Assembly: GCA_945893365.1 (NCBI GenBank)
Contig: CAMDED010000038.1
Location: forward strand, 1-53,647
Origin: Candidatus Sulfopaludibacter sp. SbA3
Lineage (GTDB): Bacteria > Acidobacteriota > Terriglobia > Bryobacterales > Bryobacteraceae
Length of the DNA: 53,647 nt
Direction: 5' to 3'
Shown: positions 35,310-44,028 of the stretch, piece by piece
Numbering within the stretch: position 1 is the first letter of the stretch
How the letters are laid out: each line of letters opens with the position of its first letter
The notes under the pieces: model-generated
The model's database searches: none
Seen by the model: the letters and a program-made list of their open reading frames with translations, nothing else
What the model was told of the DNA's origin: nothing
Program-made: the position numbers and the translations under genes

Positions 35310-35380
35310 GTATCTTGACAGAATTTGGAGTCTGGGCAAAGACTGGACTTTGCGAAGTCTGTCAAAGGCGGCGCTGGGAC

Positions 35381-35875
35381 GTGACCTTGGCGATTAACTC
35401 GAAAGAGGATGAATTTCATCAGCGTTTGGAAGTGGCGCTCGATACGGTCGTCCTGCAATCTCCGGCGTCCTTATTTTGGGGCGTGATTCTCCTAATTGCC
35501 CTCGGCGGCGTCCTGGCGCTGGTGATGGCGGAGCGAGCGATTGTGCGGAAGGTCGCGGCGCGCAATGCCCCGGTTGAACTTATGGACGGCGCGGGCAAAC
35601 CGCTCCCCAAGCCGGGTGACCACAGGAATCTGCGAGGCGACATCGCCCTGGTATTTCTCGCGTCCGACACCTACGCGCTGAGCGTCGCGTCCGATTTCGA
35701 TCGGTGGCGGGACGGCTCCGGAACGCGCGAGGCGATGCGAGAACGCGTCCGGCAATTGGTGGCCAACACAGCGGTAATCGTCCTTGAAGCCAAGCCTGGA
35801 TTTGCCCGAGTGCGCGTCGTGGACGGCCCGGAGAACGGTAGCATCGGCTGGGTGCTTCCGGAGTGGCTTGAATAG
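35381..35875 (+). CDS. Membrane-anchored protein with SH3-like tail
   Basis: About 164 residues from GTG 35381, a weakly supported start; the frame is open 29 codons further upstream. One membrane helix (SLFWGVILLIALGGVLALVM) is followed by a soluble part. The C-terminal region (AVIVLEAKPGFARVRVVDGP, then GSIGWVLPEWLE) reads like a bacterial SH3 domain, with the typical final GWV motif. Topology suggests a periplasm-facing SH3 domain, possibly a cell-wall-binding module. No family was identified with confidence. The inverted repeat and TTGACA upstream could be its control region. Confidence 0.6.
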   Translation: MTLAINSKEDEFHQRLEVALDTVVLQSPASLFWGVILLIALGGVLALVMAERAIVRKVAARNAPVELMDGAGKPLPKPGDHRNLRGDIALVFLASDTYALSVASDFDRWRDGSGTREAMRERVRQLVANTAVIVLEAKPGFARVRVVDGPENGSIGWVLPEWLE

Positions 35876-36132
35876 CCCGATGCCGGCGCTGCCGGACTAG
35901 ACGCGCAGGCATTTCGGTTTCGCGCCCGGCGAGTTCCGGGCTCCCGTCCCGAAGTTCTTTTCACCCCCCACCAAGTAACAATCCTCAGAGGGCGTCGTAG
36001 AGGCGCGCCCGGTAAGCCGATCGAATGACGCCATCCATGCCGTCGACCTGCTCATGGTGGCCGGCGGCCGCGACTCCATCTCGATCCTTGCCGCCGTGAT
36101 TTCAGACCGGATTCGGATAGGATTGTGGGAAC

Positions 36133-36573
36133 ATGAAGACTATGAAGCTACTCTTCGTATTGCTACTGAGCGCCGGCGCAATGTTCGCCGCCGAATGGGA
36201 AGCAATACGGCGCATCCCGCCTGACCGGGAGATCGAGGTCAAGACACGGAACGGGACGCGCCTTCGCGCCGCCTTCGTGTCGGCGACCGCGGAGGCGGTG
36301 GTGGTGCGGGAAAAGCCCGGCGAGCGGTCGATCGCGAGGAGCGAGATTCGACAGGTGCGAGTCGCCGATCCGTTGCGCCGCGTTCGCAAAGGCTTAATCT
36401 GGACGGCAGTGGGAGCGGGTGCGGGCCTGGCCCTCGGATGGGCCGTATGTCCCCACTGCGCCAGCGAGGGAAGCGGCTATAAGTTCGTCGGACCGGGCGT
36501 GGCGATCGGAGCGGGCCTCGGCGCGTTAGGTTTCCTGCCCGTGCCCTACCGAACGGTCTACAAGAGCAAATAG
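36133..36573 (+). CDS. Exported small protein of unknown function
   Basis: A 146-residue protein with a signal peptide (MKTMKLLFVLLLSAGAMFAA). A small beta-rich segment follows (IEVKTRNGTRLRAAFVSATA, VVVREKPGERSIARSEIRQV). Two glycine-rich membrane segments come after it (IWTAVGAGAGLALGWAV, PGVAIGAGLGALGFLPV), separated by CPHC. The beta part recalls LSm-like or translocation-associated small domains found before glycine-zipper helices, but no family was firmly recognised. The 257 bases upstream hold no gene; TAGGAT lies nine bases before the ATG. Confidence 0.62.
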   Translation: MKTMKLLFVLLLSAGAMFAAEWEAIRRIPPDREIEVKTRNGTRLRAAFVSATAEAVVVREKPGERSIARSEIRQVRVADPLRRVRKGLIWTAVGAGAGLALGWAVCPHCASEGSGYKFVGPGVAIGAGLGALGFLPVPYRTVYKSK

Positions 36574-36627
36574 CCTCTCAGGTTGTGCCTCTGAATGTGG
36601 CTTCCCAGCACAACTTGACTTTCGGCC

Positions 36628-37431
36628 TTACTGGCTACGGGCGCAGCGGAACCCCACCTGAGCGACCGGATTATCAGCCCTGTGGCTGTCGCGCGCCGTC
36701 ACACGCATGTTGAATGCGCCGCCGTCGAAGCTTCCGCCTCGAATGACGCGACGTTCGGCAGCGGCCGCTCGCATTAGGCGGACATCGTCTTCAGACTGCC
36801 GCTGTCCGCCAGACGGGTACGGGGCCCATTCATTCAGACAGAATTCCCAGAGATTGCCGGCAAGGTCGAACAGACCATACGGGTTCGATGGATAACTTCC
36901 GGTTGAGACTGGCCCGTGCATGCCGGATTCGCCGAAGTTCGCTCGCGCCGGCGTTGGCTCCTCGCTACCCCACGGGTACTTGGGATTCACCATTCCTCCC
37001 CTCGCCGCAAACTCCCATTCGGCTTCCGTTGGCAGACGCTTACCTGCCCATTCGGCATAAGCAACAGCGGCTTGCCAGCTAACAAACGCTACGGGGAGAC
37101 TTGCGAGATCGTTGGAAAATTGGTCCCCGGACCAGTGGCGGAGGTAATCCCCGCCAATACGGTCCTTGCTCCAGGCAGGACTCGAGCGCCCGAATCGCTG
37201 AAAATCCGCATTCGTCGCTTCGTAGCGGTCCATAAGGAATGGCCGGACGGTTACCTCGTGGGCAGGTGTCTCAGCCGACAGCATGGACTTCAGTCCTTCA
37301 CCCGCGGCCGGGAACTGTCGAAAGAGCGCACCCTTGTCCGAACCCATGCGAAACGTGCCGCCTGGAAGCGGAATCATTCCGCGATGCGATGGGACGAACA
37401 GCGCCAATAGGGCGCTCCTGCGGGAGACCAT
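36628..37431 (-). CDS. FGE-sulfatase-fold (SUMF1-like) protein lacking the catalytic cysteines
   Basis: A 267-residue protein of the formylglycine-generating-enzyme fold: GGTFRMGSD, PAHEVTVRPFLMDRYEATNA, PVAFVSWQAAVAYAEWAGKR, LPTEAEWEFAARGG, FDLAGNLWEF and VIRGGSFDGGAF. True FGEs have two copper-binding cysteines after the GGSW/F motif. Here that stretch reads GGSFDGGAFNMRVTARDSHR with no cysteine, so conversion of sulfatase cysteine to formylglycine is unlikely. Relatives with this fold include EgtB, PvdO and serine/threonine-kinase-linked proteins. There is a short hydrophobic N-terminus (RSALLALFVP). The role is unknown. It is not adjacent to the sulfatase gene at 51612. Confidence 0.8.
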   Translation of the reverse strand: MVSRRSALLALFVPSHRGMIPLPGGTFRMGSDKGALFRQFPAAGEGLKSMLSAETPAHEVTVRPFLMDRYEATNADFQRFGRSSPAWSKDRIGGDYLRHWSGDQFSNDLASLPVAFVSWQAAVAYAEWAGKRLPTEAEWEFAARGGMVNPKYPWGSEEPTPARANFGESGMHGPVSTGSYPSNPYGLFDLAGNLWEFCLNEWAPYPSGGQRQSEDDVRLMRAAAAERRVIRGGSFDGGAFNMRVTARDSHRADNPVAQVGFRCARSQ

Positions 37432-37916
37432 GACCGTTCGACGCTTCGAGCGGCATGCGGTTAGCCAAACATCGAAACCGGATTACTCCGCTCAGCGACT
37501 GCGCACGGGTTTTCAACGGCACACGACGCCCACTCCGCTTCCACCACCGCCGCATCCTCCGATCAACTCACTCCGATGATCTCCGCCGCATCCCCCATCC
37601 GATCTTCTTCGCCAAGGCCTTCAACAACACGTCCTGTAGCTTCATCATCCGCTTCTTTTCGGCAGCGGAGTACTGCTGGGATTCGATCATGGCCCCAGCT
37701 CTCCTGCCCCGATTCCTGGACCAGACAGAACTGTGGCAACTAACGTGCTAAACAACTCGATATAATGAAAATTCTCCGGTATTTCCGGCGAGGTGCAATG
37801 GACCTGATGGAAACTGCTTTGCGTACTCCCTGGAACCACTCCCGCGGCTTCGAATGCAGCCGGACGAGGCGCTCAGGCTGGGGCTTGAGCAGGCGGCCCG
37901 TCACCGGGAGGGGTGC
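37432..37916. other. Intergenic region with an IS scrap and pnt upstream sequence
   Basis: About 485 bases before the transhydrogenase genes. Apart from the ISNCY scrap at 37530-37690 no gene is supported. TATAAT at 37761-37766 is a perfect -10 hexamer, but no good -35 was found at 16-18 bases. GGAGGGG just before the GTG at 37917 is the likely pntAA ribosome site. Confidence 0.55.
37530..37690 (-). pseudogene. ISNCY-type transposase N-terminal scrap
   Basis: The frame from 37690 reads MIESQQYSAAEKKRMMKLQD, then VLLKALAKKIGWG. A shift gives DAAEIIGVS and a second shift gives DRRMRRWWKR: the helix-turn-helix start of ISNCY-family transposases. Two frameshifts within about 60 bases and no further homology mark it as a dead fragment. 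Confidence 0.55.
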
Positions 37917-39086
37917 GTGATTATCGGCGTTCCCAGAGAGATTTTCCCCGGTGAGCGCCGTGTGGCGCTGGTTCCGGGGGCCGTCCCGGTTCTGACGAAA
38001 GCCGGTTTTGAGGTGGTTATCGAGGCGGGCGCCGGGAGGGAGGCGGGCTTCCCGGATGCCGTGTATGCCGGCAAGGGCGCGAGAATTCTGCAGGACCGGG
38101 AGGCCGTGTTCAGCTCAGCCGGGATCCTGGTTCAGGTTCTCTGTTACGGCTCGAACGACCGCACGGGCAAGGCCGATGTTCCGCTCTTCCAAAGGGACCA
38201 GTTGCTGATCGGTTTCCTTCGTCCGTTCGGCTCCCTCGATGTCATCAAAGAAATTGCCGAGGCTGGCGTCTCTTCCTTCTCGGTGGAATTGATGCCCCGC
38301 ACCACCCGCGCGCAGAGTATGGATGCGCTTTCCTCCATGGGCACGGTGTGCGGCTATAAGGCGGTATTGGCCGCGGCCGACATGCTTCCAAAGCTGTTTC
38401 CCATGCTGACCACGGCGGCAGGAACGATCACCCCTGCGCGCGTCCTTGTGATCGGCGCCGGAGTGGCCGGCCTGCAGGCGATCGCCACGGCCCGAAGGCT
38501 TGGCGCGGTCGTCTCCGCCTACGACTTGAGGCCGGCGGCTAAGGAGCAGGTTCAAAGCCTCGGAGGCCGGTTCGTCGAGTTGCCCATCGAAGCCGCGAAT
38601 GCCGAGGACGCGCGCGGGTATGCCCGCCCGCAGGACGACGCTTTCTACCTGCGGCAGCGGGAGCTGCTGGGCAAGGTTGTAGCCGAGCAGGACGTGGTGA
38701 TTACGGCGGCGGTGATCCCCGGCAAGAAGTCCCCGGTGCTTCTTACCCGTGAGATGGTTTATGCGATGGCGCCCGGATCGGTCGTTGTGGATCTGGCCGC
38801 CGAGCGGGGTGGAAACTGCGAGCTGACGCGTCCGGGGGAAACTTTCGTCGATCACGATGTCACCATCGCCGGGCTGATCAACCTGGCGAGCAGCGTGCCG
38901 TACCACGCGAGCCAGATGTATGCCCGCAACCTCAGTGCGTTTCTTGTCCACCTGCTCAAGGACGGCAAACTACGGATCGATCCGGCGGACGAGATCGTTC
39001 GTGAAACGATTCTGACGCACGGCGGAGACATCGTCAACGCGAGGGTGAGGAAGTTCTTCGGCCTCCCCGACCTGGATTCTCAGTAG
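37917..39086 (+). CDS. pntAA: NAD(P) transhydrogenase subunit alpha part 1 (PntAA)
   Basis: A 389-residue soluble domain I of proton-translocating transhydrogenase, which transfers hydride from NADH to NADP+ using the proton gradient. IIGVPREIFPGERRVALVPG is the classic AlaDH/PNT N-terminus. The NAD site is RVLVIGAGVAGLQAIATARR, with RPAAKEQVQSLGG after it. The GTG start at 37917 follows GGAGGGG and removes an upstream extension absent from the family. The alpha subunit is split, as in Rhodospirillum-type three-subunit enzymes. pntAB and pntB follow on the same strand. Confidence 0.93.
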   Translation: MIIGVPREIFPGERRVALVPGAVPVLTKAGFEVVIEAGAGREAGFPDAVYAGKGARILQDREAVFSSAGILVQVLCYGSNDRTGKADVPLFQRDQLLIGFLRPFGSLDVIKEIAEAGVSSFSVELMPRTTRAQSMDALSSMGTVCGYKAVLAAADMLPKLFPMLTTAAGTITPARVLVIGAGVAGLQAIATARRLGAVVSAYDLRPAAKEQVQSLGGRFVELPIEAANAEDARGYARPQDDAFYLRQRELLGKVVAEQDVVITAAVIPGKKSPVLLTREMVYAMAPGSVVVDLAAERGGNCELTRPGETFVDHDVTIAGLINLASSVPYHASQMYARNLSAFLVHLLKDGKLRIDPADEIVRETILTHGGDIVNARVRKFFGLPDLDSQ

Positions 39087-39125
39087 CCCGGTTGGCGGAC
39101 CGGCAGGAAAGAAAGGAGACGGATA

Positions 39126-39416
39126 TTGTCGGATCTTGTTAGTAATCTCTATGTTTTCGTTCTGGCGGGCTTCATCGGATTTGAGGTCATCCGCCGTGTC
39201 TCGCCATTGCTCCACACGCCTCTGATGTCGTTGACGAACGCACTGGCGGCGATTGCCGTGGTGGGCGCGATCGTGCTCGCCGGCGAGGCGAAGAGCACGC
39301 TTGCGACGGTGCTCGGAACCGTCGCGATCGTCGCCGCCACGAGCAACGTGGTGGGCGGATTTATCATCACGGACCGCATGCTCAGGATGTTCAAGCTCAG
39401 CAAGCAAAAACCCTAA
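39126..39416 (+). CDS. pntAB: NAD(P) transhydrogenase subunit alpha part 2 (PntAB)
   Basis: A 96-residue membrane subunit with three hydrophobic helices (VSNLYVFVLAGFIGFEVIRR, then NALAAIAVVGAIVLAG and VLGTVAIVAATSNVVGGFII), ending RMLRMFKLSKQKP. It provides the small alpha part of the proton channel. The start is TTG at 39126, supported by AAGGAGAC just upstream. It lies 39 bases after pntAA, and pntB starts two bases after its stop. Confidence 0.92.
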   Translation: MSDLVSNLYVFVLAGFIGFEVIRRVSPLLHTPLMSLTNALAAIAVVGAIVLAGEAKSTLATVLGTVAIVAATSNVVGGFIITDRMLRMFKLSKQKP

Positions 39417-39418
39417 CT

Positions 39419-40810
39419 ATGGAACTTCCGAATAGCAGCTTGATTGAGCTCGTCTATTTAGCCGCGGGCATTCTCTTTATCCTGTCGCTAAAGTGGATGA
39501 GTTCGCCTGGCACGGCCCGCCGCGGCGTCTGGGCCGGCGAGATCGGGATGCTGCTCGCAGTCTGCGGGACGCTCCTCCACCACGGGATTGTCGACTTCCG
39601 GTGGATCGCTGTCGGGCTGGTGCTGGGGTCGATCATCGGCGCTCGCCTGGGGCAAGTGCAGATGACGGCCGTGCCGCAGCGAACGGCGCTCAGTCACGCC
39701 TTCGGCGCGCTGTGCGTCACCCTTGTCGGTACGGCAGAGTTCTACCTGCGGTCGCCGGATATCTCCCGGTTCATGATGGCCGTGATTTCGCTCGAGGTTA
39801 TCCTCGGGTCGCTGACCTTCACAGGCAGCCTGATGGCCGCCGGGAAGCTCCAGGAAATCCTGCCGCAGCGCCCCATTACTTATAAGGGGCAGAACTTCGT
39901 GAATCTCGCGCTTCTGGCAATCGCCGTCGGCGCGGCGGTGGTTCTGGTCTTGAATCCGGGACTGACGTATCTCTTCCCCTTGATCCTCGCGCTCGGGCTC
40001 ACCTTCGGCGTGTTCATGGTCACTCCCATCGGCGGGGCCGACATGCCGACGGTGATCTCTCTGTTGAACTCGTACGCCGGCCTTTCGGCGGCAGCCATGG
40101 GATTCGTTCTGGACAACAAGCTGCTGATTGTAGCCGGCGCGCTTGACGGATCCTCGGGCTTCATCCTCTCGGTGATCATGTCGAAGGCCATGAACCGCTC
40201 CTTCACCAACGTCCTTTTCGGCGCTTTCGGCCAGGTTCAGGCCGCCGCGGCCGCGGCAGGCGAAGCGAAACCGGTGAGGAGCGCGACGGCGGAAGAGGCG
40301 GCCTCCATCCTCTCCGCCGCGAGCAAAGTGGTGATTATTCCGGGGTACGGAATGGCCGTGGCCCAAGCCCAGCACAAGGTTCGCGAGCTCTACGACATCC
40401 TTGTCAAGCAGGGCGTGGATGTGAGCTTTGCCATTCATCCCGTGGCCGGCAGAATGCCGGGGCACATGAACGTCCTTCTGGCCGAGGCCGATATCCCCTA
40501 TGACAGACTGCTCGACATGGAGGAGGTCAACCCCGAGTTTCCTCAAACGGACGTTGCCCTCGTCATCGGCGCTAACGACGTCACGAACCCCGCCGCGCGA
40601 ACCGATCCGTCGAGTGCAATCTACGGAATGCCGATCCTCGACGTGGATAGCGCGCGCATGGTCATGGTGGTGAAGCGTGGCATGAGCCCCGGCTTTGCCG
40701 GAATCGACAATCCGCTGTACTACATGGGCAAGACGCTGATGCTCTTCGGCGATGCGAAGTCGTTTGTGGGAGGGATCATCCGGGAACTCTCCGGCGGCGG
40801 CCACCAGTAA
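39419..40810 (+). CDS. pntB: NAD(P) transhydrogenase subunit beta (PntB)
   Basis: A 463-residue subunit with about nine membrane helices (residues 1-260) carrying most of the proton path. The C-terminal NADP(H)-binding domain III has KVVIIPGYGMAVAQAQHKV, HPVAGRMPGHMNVLLAEADI and DVALVIGANDVTNPAAR. Family residues PVAGRMPGHMNVL and GANDV are intact, so the enzyme should be functional. It is the last gene of the three-gene pnt operon, two bases after pntAB. Confidence 0.95.
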   Translation: MELPNSSLIELVYLAAGILFILSLKWMSSPGTARRGVWAGEIGMLLAVCGTLLHHGIVDFRWIAVGLVLGSIIGARLGQVQMTAVPQRTALSHAFGALCVTLVGTAEFYLRSPDISRFMMAVISLEVILGSLTFTGSLMAAGKLQEILPQRPITYKGQNFVNLALLAIAVGAAVVLVLNPGLTYLFPLILALGLTFGVFMVTPIGGADMPTVISLLNSYAGLSAAAMGFVLDNKLLIVAGALDGSSGFILSVIMSKAMNRSFTNVLFGAFGQVQAAAAAAGEAKPVRSATAEEAASILSAASKVVIIPGYGMAVAQAQHKVRELYDILVKQGVDVSFAIHPVAGRMPGHMNVLLAEADIPYDRLLDMEEVNPEFPQTDVALVIGANDVTNPAARTDPSSAIYGMPILDVDSARMVMVVKRGMSPGFAGIDNPLYYMGKTLMLFGDAKSFVGGIIRELSGGGHQ

Positions 40811-40853
40811 GCCCGCAAAGCCGACGCCGCCTCCGCCATCCACCGGCAGCCGC

Positions 40854-40859
40854 TACACT
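40854..40859 (+). promoter_or_regulatory. -10 hexamer TACACT upstream of rlmA
   Basis: TACACT lies six bases before the ATG at 40866 with no ribosome-binding sequence, a leaderless arrangement. Confidence 0.35.
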
Positions 40860-40865
40860 CGACAT

Positions 40866-41636
40866 ATGCTCCTCTGCCCGGTTCGCGACTGCCGCATGGG
40901 CCTGGCGCGCGAGGAGCGGCGGATGCTCTGCCCACAGGGACATTCGTTCGACATCGCGCGCAGCGGATACGTCAACCTGCTCCAGCCGGGGGACAAACGG
41001 TCCAAGCAGCCTGGCGACACCGCGACCGCCGTCGCCGGGCGGCGCCGGCTGCATGATCGCGGCTTCACGGAGCCGCTGCTGCGCGCAATCGCGGAGATCG
41101 CAGCCCCGTCTCCCGAGGACATCGTTCTCGACGCCGGCTGCGGCGACGGTTTCTACCTGGGCACGGCCGCCGGCCGCACCGGCTTCTCGGCGCATGGCGT
41201 CGACATCTCCATTCCGGCCGTGGATGCCGCGGCGCGGCGCTACCCCGCGTGCGAGTGGATCGTTGCCAACGCCGATCGCTTCCTGCCGTACGCAAGCCGC
41301 TCGTTCTCGATCGTCTGGTCGATCACGGCGCGAATGAATGCCGCCGAATTCCGGCGTGTCCTCCGCAGCGGCGGACGCCTCCTCGTCGCCCTCCCGGCGC
41401 CTGACGACCTCATCGAGCTGCGCGGCGCCGGCCGTGACCGCGCAGCCCGGACCGTCGCGGCGTTCGCCGGCGGCTTCACGCTCATAGAACGGCGCCGCGC
41501 CGCCACCGCGGCCGATCTCGACGCCGCCGCCGTTCACGACGTCCTGCATTCCATCTACCGGCCGCTGCGGTCGCAGCCGGCCGGAGCGATGCGCGTGACC
41601 TTCAGTCTGGATCTCCTGCTGTTCCGGGCCTCGTAG
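40866..41636 (+). CDS. rlmA: RlmA-like 23S rRNA guanine-N1 methyltransferase
   Basis: A 256-residue SAM-dependent methyltransferase. The N-terminal zinc module (CPVRDCRMGL with MLCPQGHSFDIARSGYVNLL) is the RlmA signature. It is followed by GDTATAVAGRRRLHDRGF, motif I LDAGCGDGFYLG and SIVWSITARMNAAEFRRVLR. RlmA enzymes methylate G745/G748 of 23S rRNA; the exact position here is not predictable. The final section is shorter and more divergent than in E. coli RlmA, so the target is less sure than the fold. It begins 55 bases after pntB. Confidence 0.8.
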   Translation: MLLCPVRDCRMGLAREERRMLCPQGHSFDIARSGYVNLLQPGDKRSKQPGDTATAVAGRRRLHDRGFTEPLLRAIAEIAAPSPEDIVLDAGCGDGFYLGTAAGRTGFSAHGVDISIPAVDAAARRYPACEWIVANADRFLPYASRSFSIVWSITARMNAAEFRRVLRSGGRLLVALPAPDDLIELRGAGRDRAARTVAAFAGGFTLIERRRAATAADLDAAAVHDVLHSIYRPLRSQPAGAMRVTFSLDLLLFRAS

Positions 41637-41652
41637 CTTCCGCAAGCGGCGT

Positions 41653-41658
41653 CATACT
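41653..41658 (+). promoter_or_regulatory. -10-like hexamer CATACT
   Basis: CATACT lies six bases before the TTG proposed as start of the gene at 41665. Confidence 0.3.
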
Positions 41659-41664
41659 GGTAGT

Positions 41665-42813
41665 TTGTCCGCCTCTCTCATCAAACCGCCTCGCGACGTC
41701 TGGGACCGGTGGATCGGCCCGCGCACGCTCCTCTCGCAGGTCGGAAGCACGGCTCCATTCCTTAAAACGCGCCTGCCCGCCGCCGAACCCGGCCGCCTCA
41801 TTGAGCTTGCCCACTCGCCCGACGGCTTCCTGCGCATTCTCGCCAGTTGGGAGAACATCCTGCGTCCCGGTCTGAATCCCGAGGAGCAACTGCAGGACTA
41901 CTTCGCCCTATGCCTGGCGTGCCACCATGCTACCGTAGCGACGTTCGTGCCGACCGATGTCGATACCAAGATTCGCGGCATCGTATGGCGTGAATCGCGC
42001 GACCTCGATGTCCTGCGGCCCATGCTGCGCTTCGCTCTCGATTCGCGCGCCTGGACGGAGGACGGCATCTCCGTCCGCGCCGTGCGCGGCGTCAGCGGCC
42101 ACAACGGCGAACAGTGGAGCGCCATTGCGGCGGGTCTCGGCCGCCTGCTCGAACTCGGCGACGCCGTTTCCGCCGCCGAGGCCCAGGCTGCGATCGAAGG
42201 GGAGATCGAACGGGAACAGGCGGCCTTCGATGAAGCCGCGGCGGAACCCGGCGCCGCGCTCGACCTGCTGCGCCTCTCGATGACCCTGGCGCACAACCGC
42301 GGCGACCTCACGCAAGGCATGGGTTTCTGGAGGCACACTCCGCTCACCACGCCTGTCATGGAGCGCCTCACCGCGCGCGGCCGCTTCACGCTCGCCGTTC
42401 GCGTTTACCAGCAGACGGGGCTTTCGGCCGAAGGTCACCGGCACTATCCGCTGCGTCCCGTGAAGGCGCTGCGCCGCTCTCCCGTCACGCTGCTGCCGCT
42501 TTGCCCTTTTCTGGACGATTGGGGCGGAGTGGTGGCTCAGCTCGAAGAGAGCCACGAAGTCCTGGCGGCTCTGGTAGGCGGTTGCCAGAAGTTACAGGGG
42601 CAGCAAGGGTACTATCGCGCGATCGCCGGCATGCGTGCCGCCTCTTCAGGCGTTTTCGAACGCGCGGCAGCGCGCATGCCAAACGCCACGCAGCGTCTGC
42701 TACGCGCCGCCGAACTGCGCAAACTCATCGACTTGCCACGCGTTTCCTTCGAATCCATGATGCGAAAACGCGCACGCGCCGCCTTGGCGATGTTCGGCGG
42801 GAAGGGAGTGTAG
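41665..42813 (+). CDS. Conserved-looking protein of unknown function
   Basis: A 382-residue soluble, mostly helical protein starting at TTG. Notable stretches are FALCLACHHATVATFVPTDV, ESRDLDVLRPMLRFALDSRA and LLPLCPFLDDWGGVVAQLEE. There is no signal peptide, membrane helix or recognised catalytic motif; CLACHH could be a metal site. Codon usage and length look like a real gene. It sits between rlmA and the nucleotidyltransferase gene on the same strand, but the flanking gaps (28 and 150 bases) give no strong operon evidence. Confidence 0.6.
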   Translation: MSASLIKPPRDVWDRWIGPRTLLSQVGSTAPFLKTRLPAAEPGRLIELAHSPDGFLRILASWENILRPGLNPEEQLQDYFALCLACHHATVATFVPTDVDTKIRGIVWRESRDLDVLRPMLRFALDSRAWTEDGISVRAVRGVSGHNGEQWSAIAAGLGRLLELGDAVSAAEAQAAIEGEIEREQAAFDEAAAEPGAALDLLRLSMTLAHNRGDLTQGMGFWRHTPLTTPVMERLTARGRFTLAVRVYQQTGLSAEGHRHYPLRPVKALRRSPVTLLPLCPFLDDWGGVVAQLEESHEVLAALVGGCQKLQGQQGYYRAIAGMRAASSGVFERAAARMPNATQRLLRAAELRKLIDLPRVSFESMMRKRARAALAMFGGKGV

Positions 42814-42963
42814 TTTCGATCCCGAAATCTCAGGTGCGCGCGAAGCAAGGCTTCAGCGCCGATACATCACACCAGGGCATCGAGACATTGCCGCGTCACA
42901 TGGGGCATAATGTTTGTTCGAGTGACACTCATTGGTTCGTCGCAAAACTGCTTAGCCGATTCG

Positions 42964-44028
42964 ATGCCCAACGCGACTACCAATATCGGGCAACTGGAAA
43001 AGCGGCTCGGCGTTACGTGGACAAATCTCAAGGACGCAAGAACACTGGCGGCCGCCAAGCGGGCTGAACTGCGGCAGTCAGTAAAAGGACTCGACACGGA
43101 AGACACCAGTGTGGTTGTTTCCGGATCCTTGGCAAGAGACGAGTTCACTTCCGGAAGCGACATCGACTGGACGCTCCTTATCGATGGCTCGGCCGATCCG
43201 GGGCACTACGACTTGACAGAGAAGATCAGGAGGGTCGTAGACAAGGTAGCCGCAAAGCCCACGGGCACGGAAGGGACTTTCAACGCCATGGTGTTCAGCC
43301 ATGACCTGATTCATGAGATTGGCGGCCAGGACGACACGAATCGAAATACCACACGGAGACTGCTTCTGCTGTTGGAATCATCGCCGATCGGTCGCGAAGA
43401 AGCGTATCGACGCGTGGTGAGGAACATTCTGAATCGGTATCTGCTTGAAGATCGGGGATTCTGGAAGGGATCGCAATACAGAGTCCCGCGGTTCCTTCAA
43501 AACGATTTTACTCGATATTGGCGAACCCTCGCGGTCGATTTCGCGTACAAGCTGCGGAATAGATCGGGGAAGGGCTGGGCTATCCGAAACATCAAGCTTC
43601 GCATGTCACGAAAGCTGATCTATGTCTCGGGTCTGCTGGCGTGCTATCGCTGCCACTTGGATATTGACGCTGATGCTTGGAGCGAGATTGCGCGGAGCGA
43701 TGATGGCCGGAAGGCTATAGTAGAATACCTCGGCGACGTCTTTTGCGAGACCCCCCTTGAGATCACTGCCGAAGTCCTTCTACGATACCCGCATTTGGAT
43801 AAAACGGCCAACGACATGCTTGGCTCTTACGACGAGTTCTTAGGGATGCCGGCAGACAAAGATCAGCGCGATCACCTGGAGTCGCTTAGCGAGGAGGCCG
43901 CCGACTCGGATGAGTTGTATCAAAAGGCGAGATCTCTCAGCCACACCTTTCGCGATGGCCTTTTGCAATTCTTTTTCGATTCCGAGAGTCCGTTGAATGA
44001 GCTGACCAAAAACTACGGAGTGTTTTGA
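42964..44028 (+). CDS. Nucleotidyltransferase-domain protein
   Basis: A protein of about 354 residues with a DNA polymerase beta-like nucleotidyltransferase core. VVVSGSLARDEFTSGSDIDW gives the G-S motif (Gly54-Ser55) and the metal-binding D-x-D (Asp66, Asp68). The rest is helical (RRVVRNILNRYLLEDRGFW, RFLQNDFTRYWRTLAVDFAY). Substrate and family member are not recognised; it is not an obvious CD-NTase, kanamycin transferase or GlnE. MPNATTNIGQLEKRLG is the preferred start; an in-frame ATG at 42910 follows an AT-rich CATAAT. The stop overlaps the ATG of the TIM-barrel gene (TGATG), so the two are co-translated. Confidence 0.72.
   Translation: MPNATTNIGQLEKRLGVTWTNLKDARTLAAAKRAELRQSVKGLDTEDTSVVVSGSLARDEFTSGSDIDWTLLIDGSADPGHYDLTEKIRRVVDKVAAKPTGTEGTFNAMVFSHDLIHEIGGQDDTNRNTTRRLLLLLESSPIGREEAYRRVVRNILNRYLLEDRGFWKGSQYRVPRFLQNDFTRYWRTLAVDFAYKLRNRSGKGWAIRNIKLRMSRKLIYVSGLLACYRCHLDIDADAWSEIARSDDGRKAIVEYLGDVFCETPLEITAEVLLRYPHLDKTANDMLGSYDEFLGMPADKDQRDHLESLSEEAADSDELYQKARSLSHTFRDGLLQFFFDSESPLNELTKNYGVF

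Noticed and set aside
42964-44028. The nucleotidyltransferase as a CBASS-type signal synthase
   Set aside because: No effector, ubiquitin-like or HORMA/TRIP13 gene is adjacent and the protein lacks recognisable CD-NTase features beyond the general fold.
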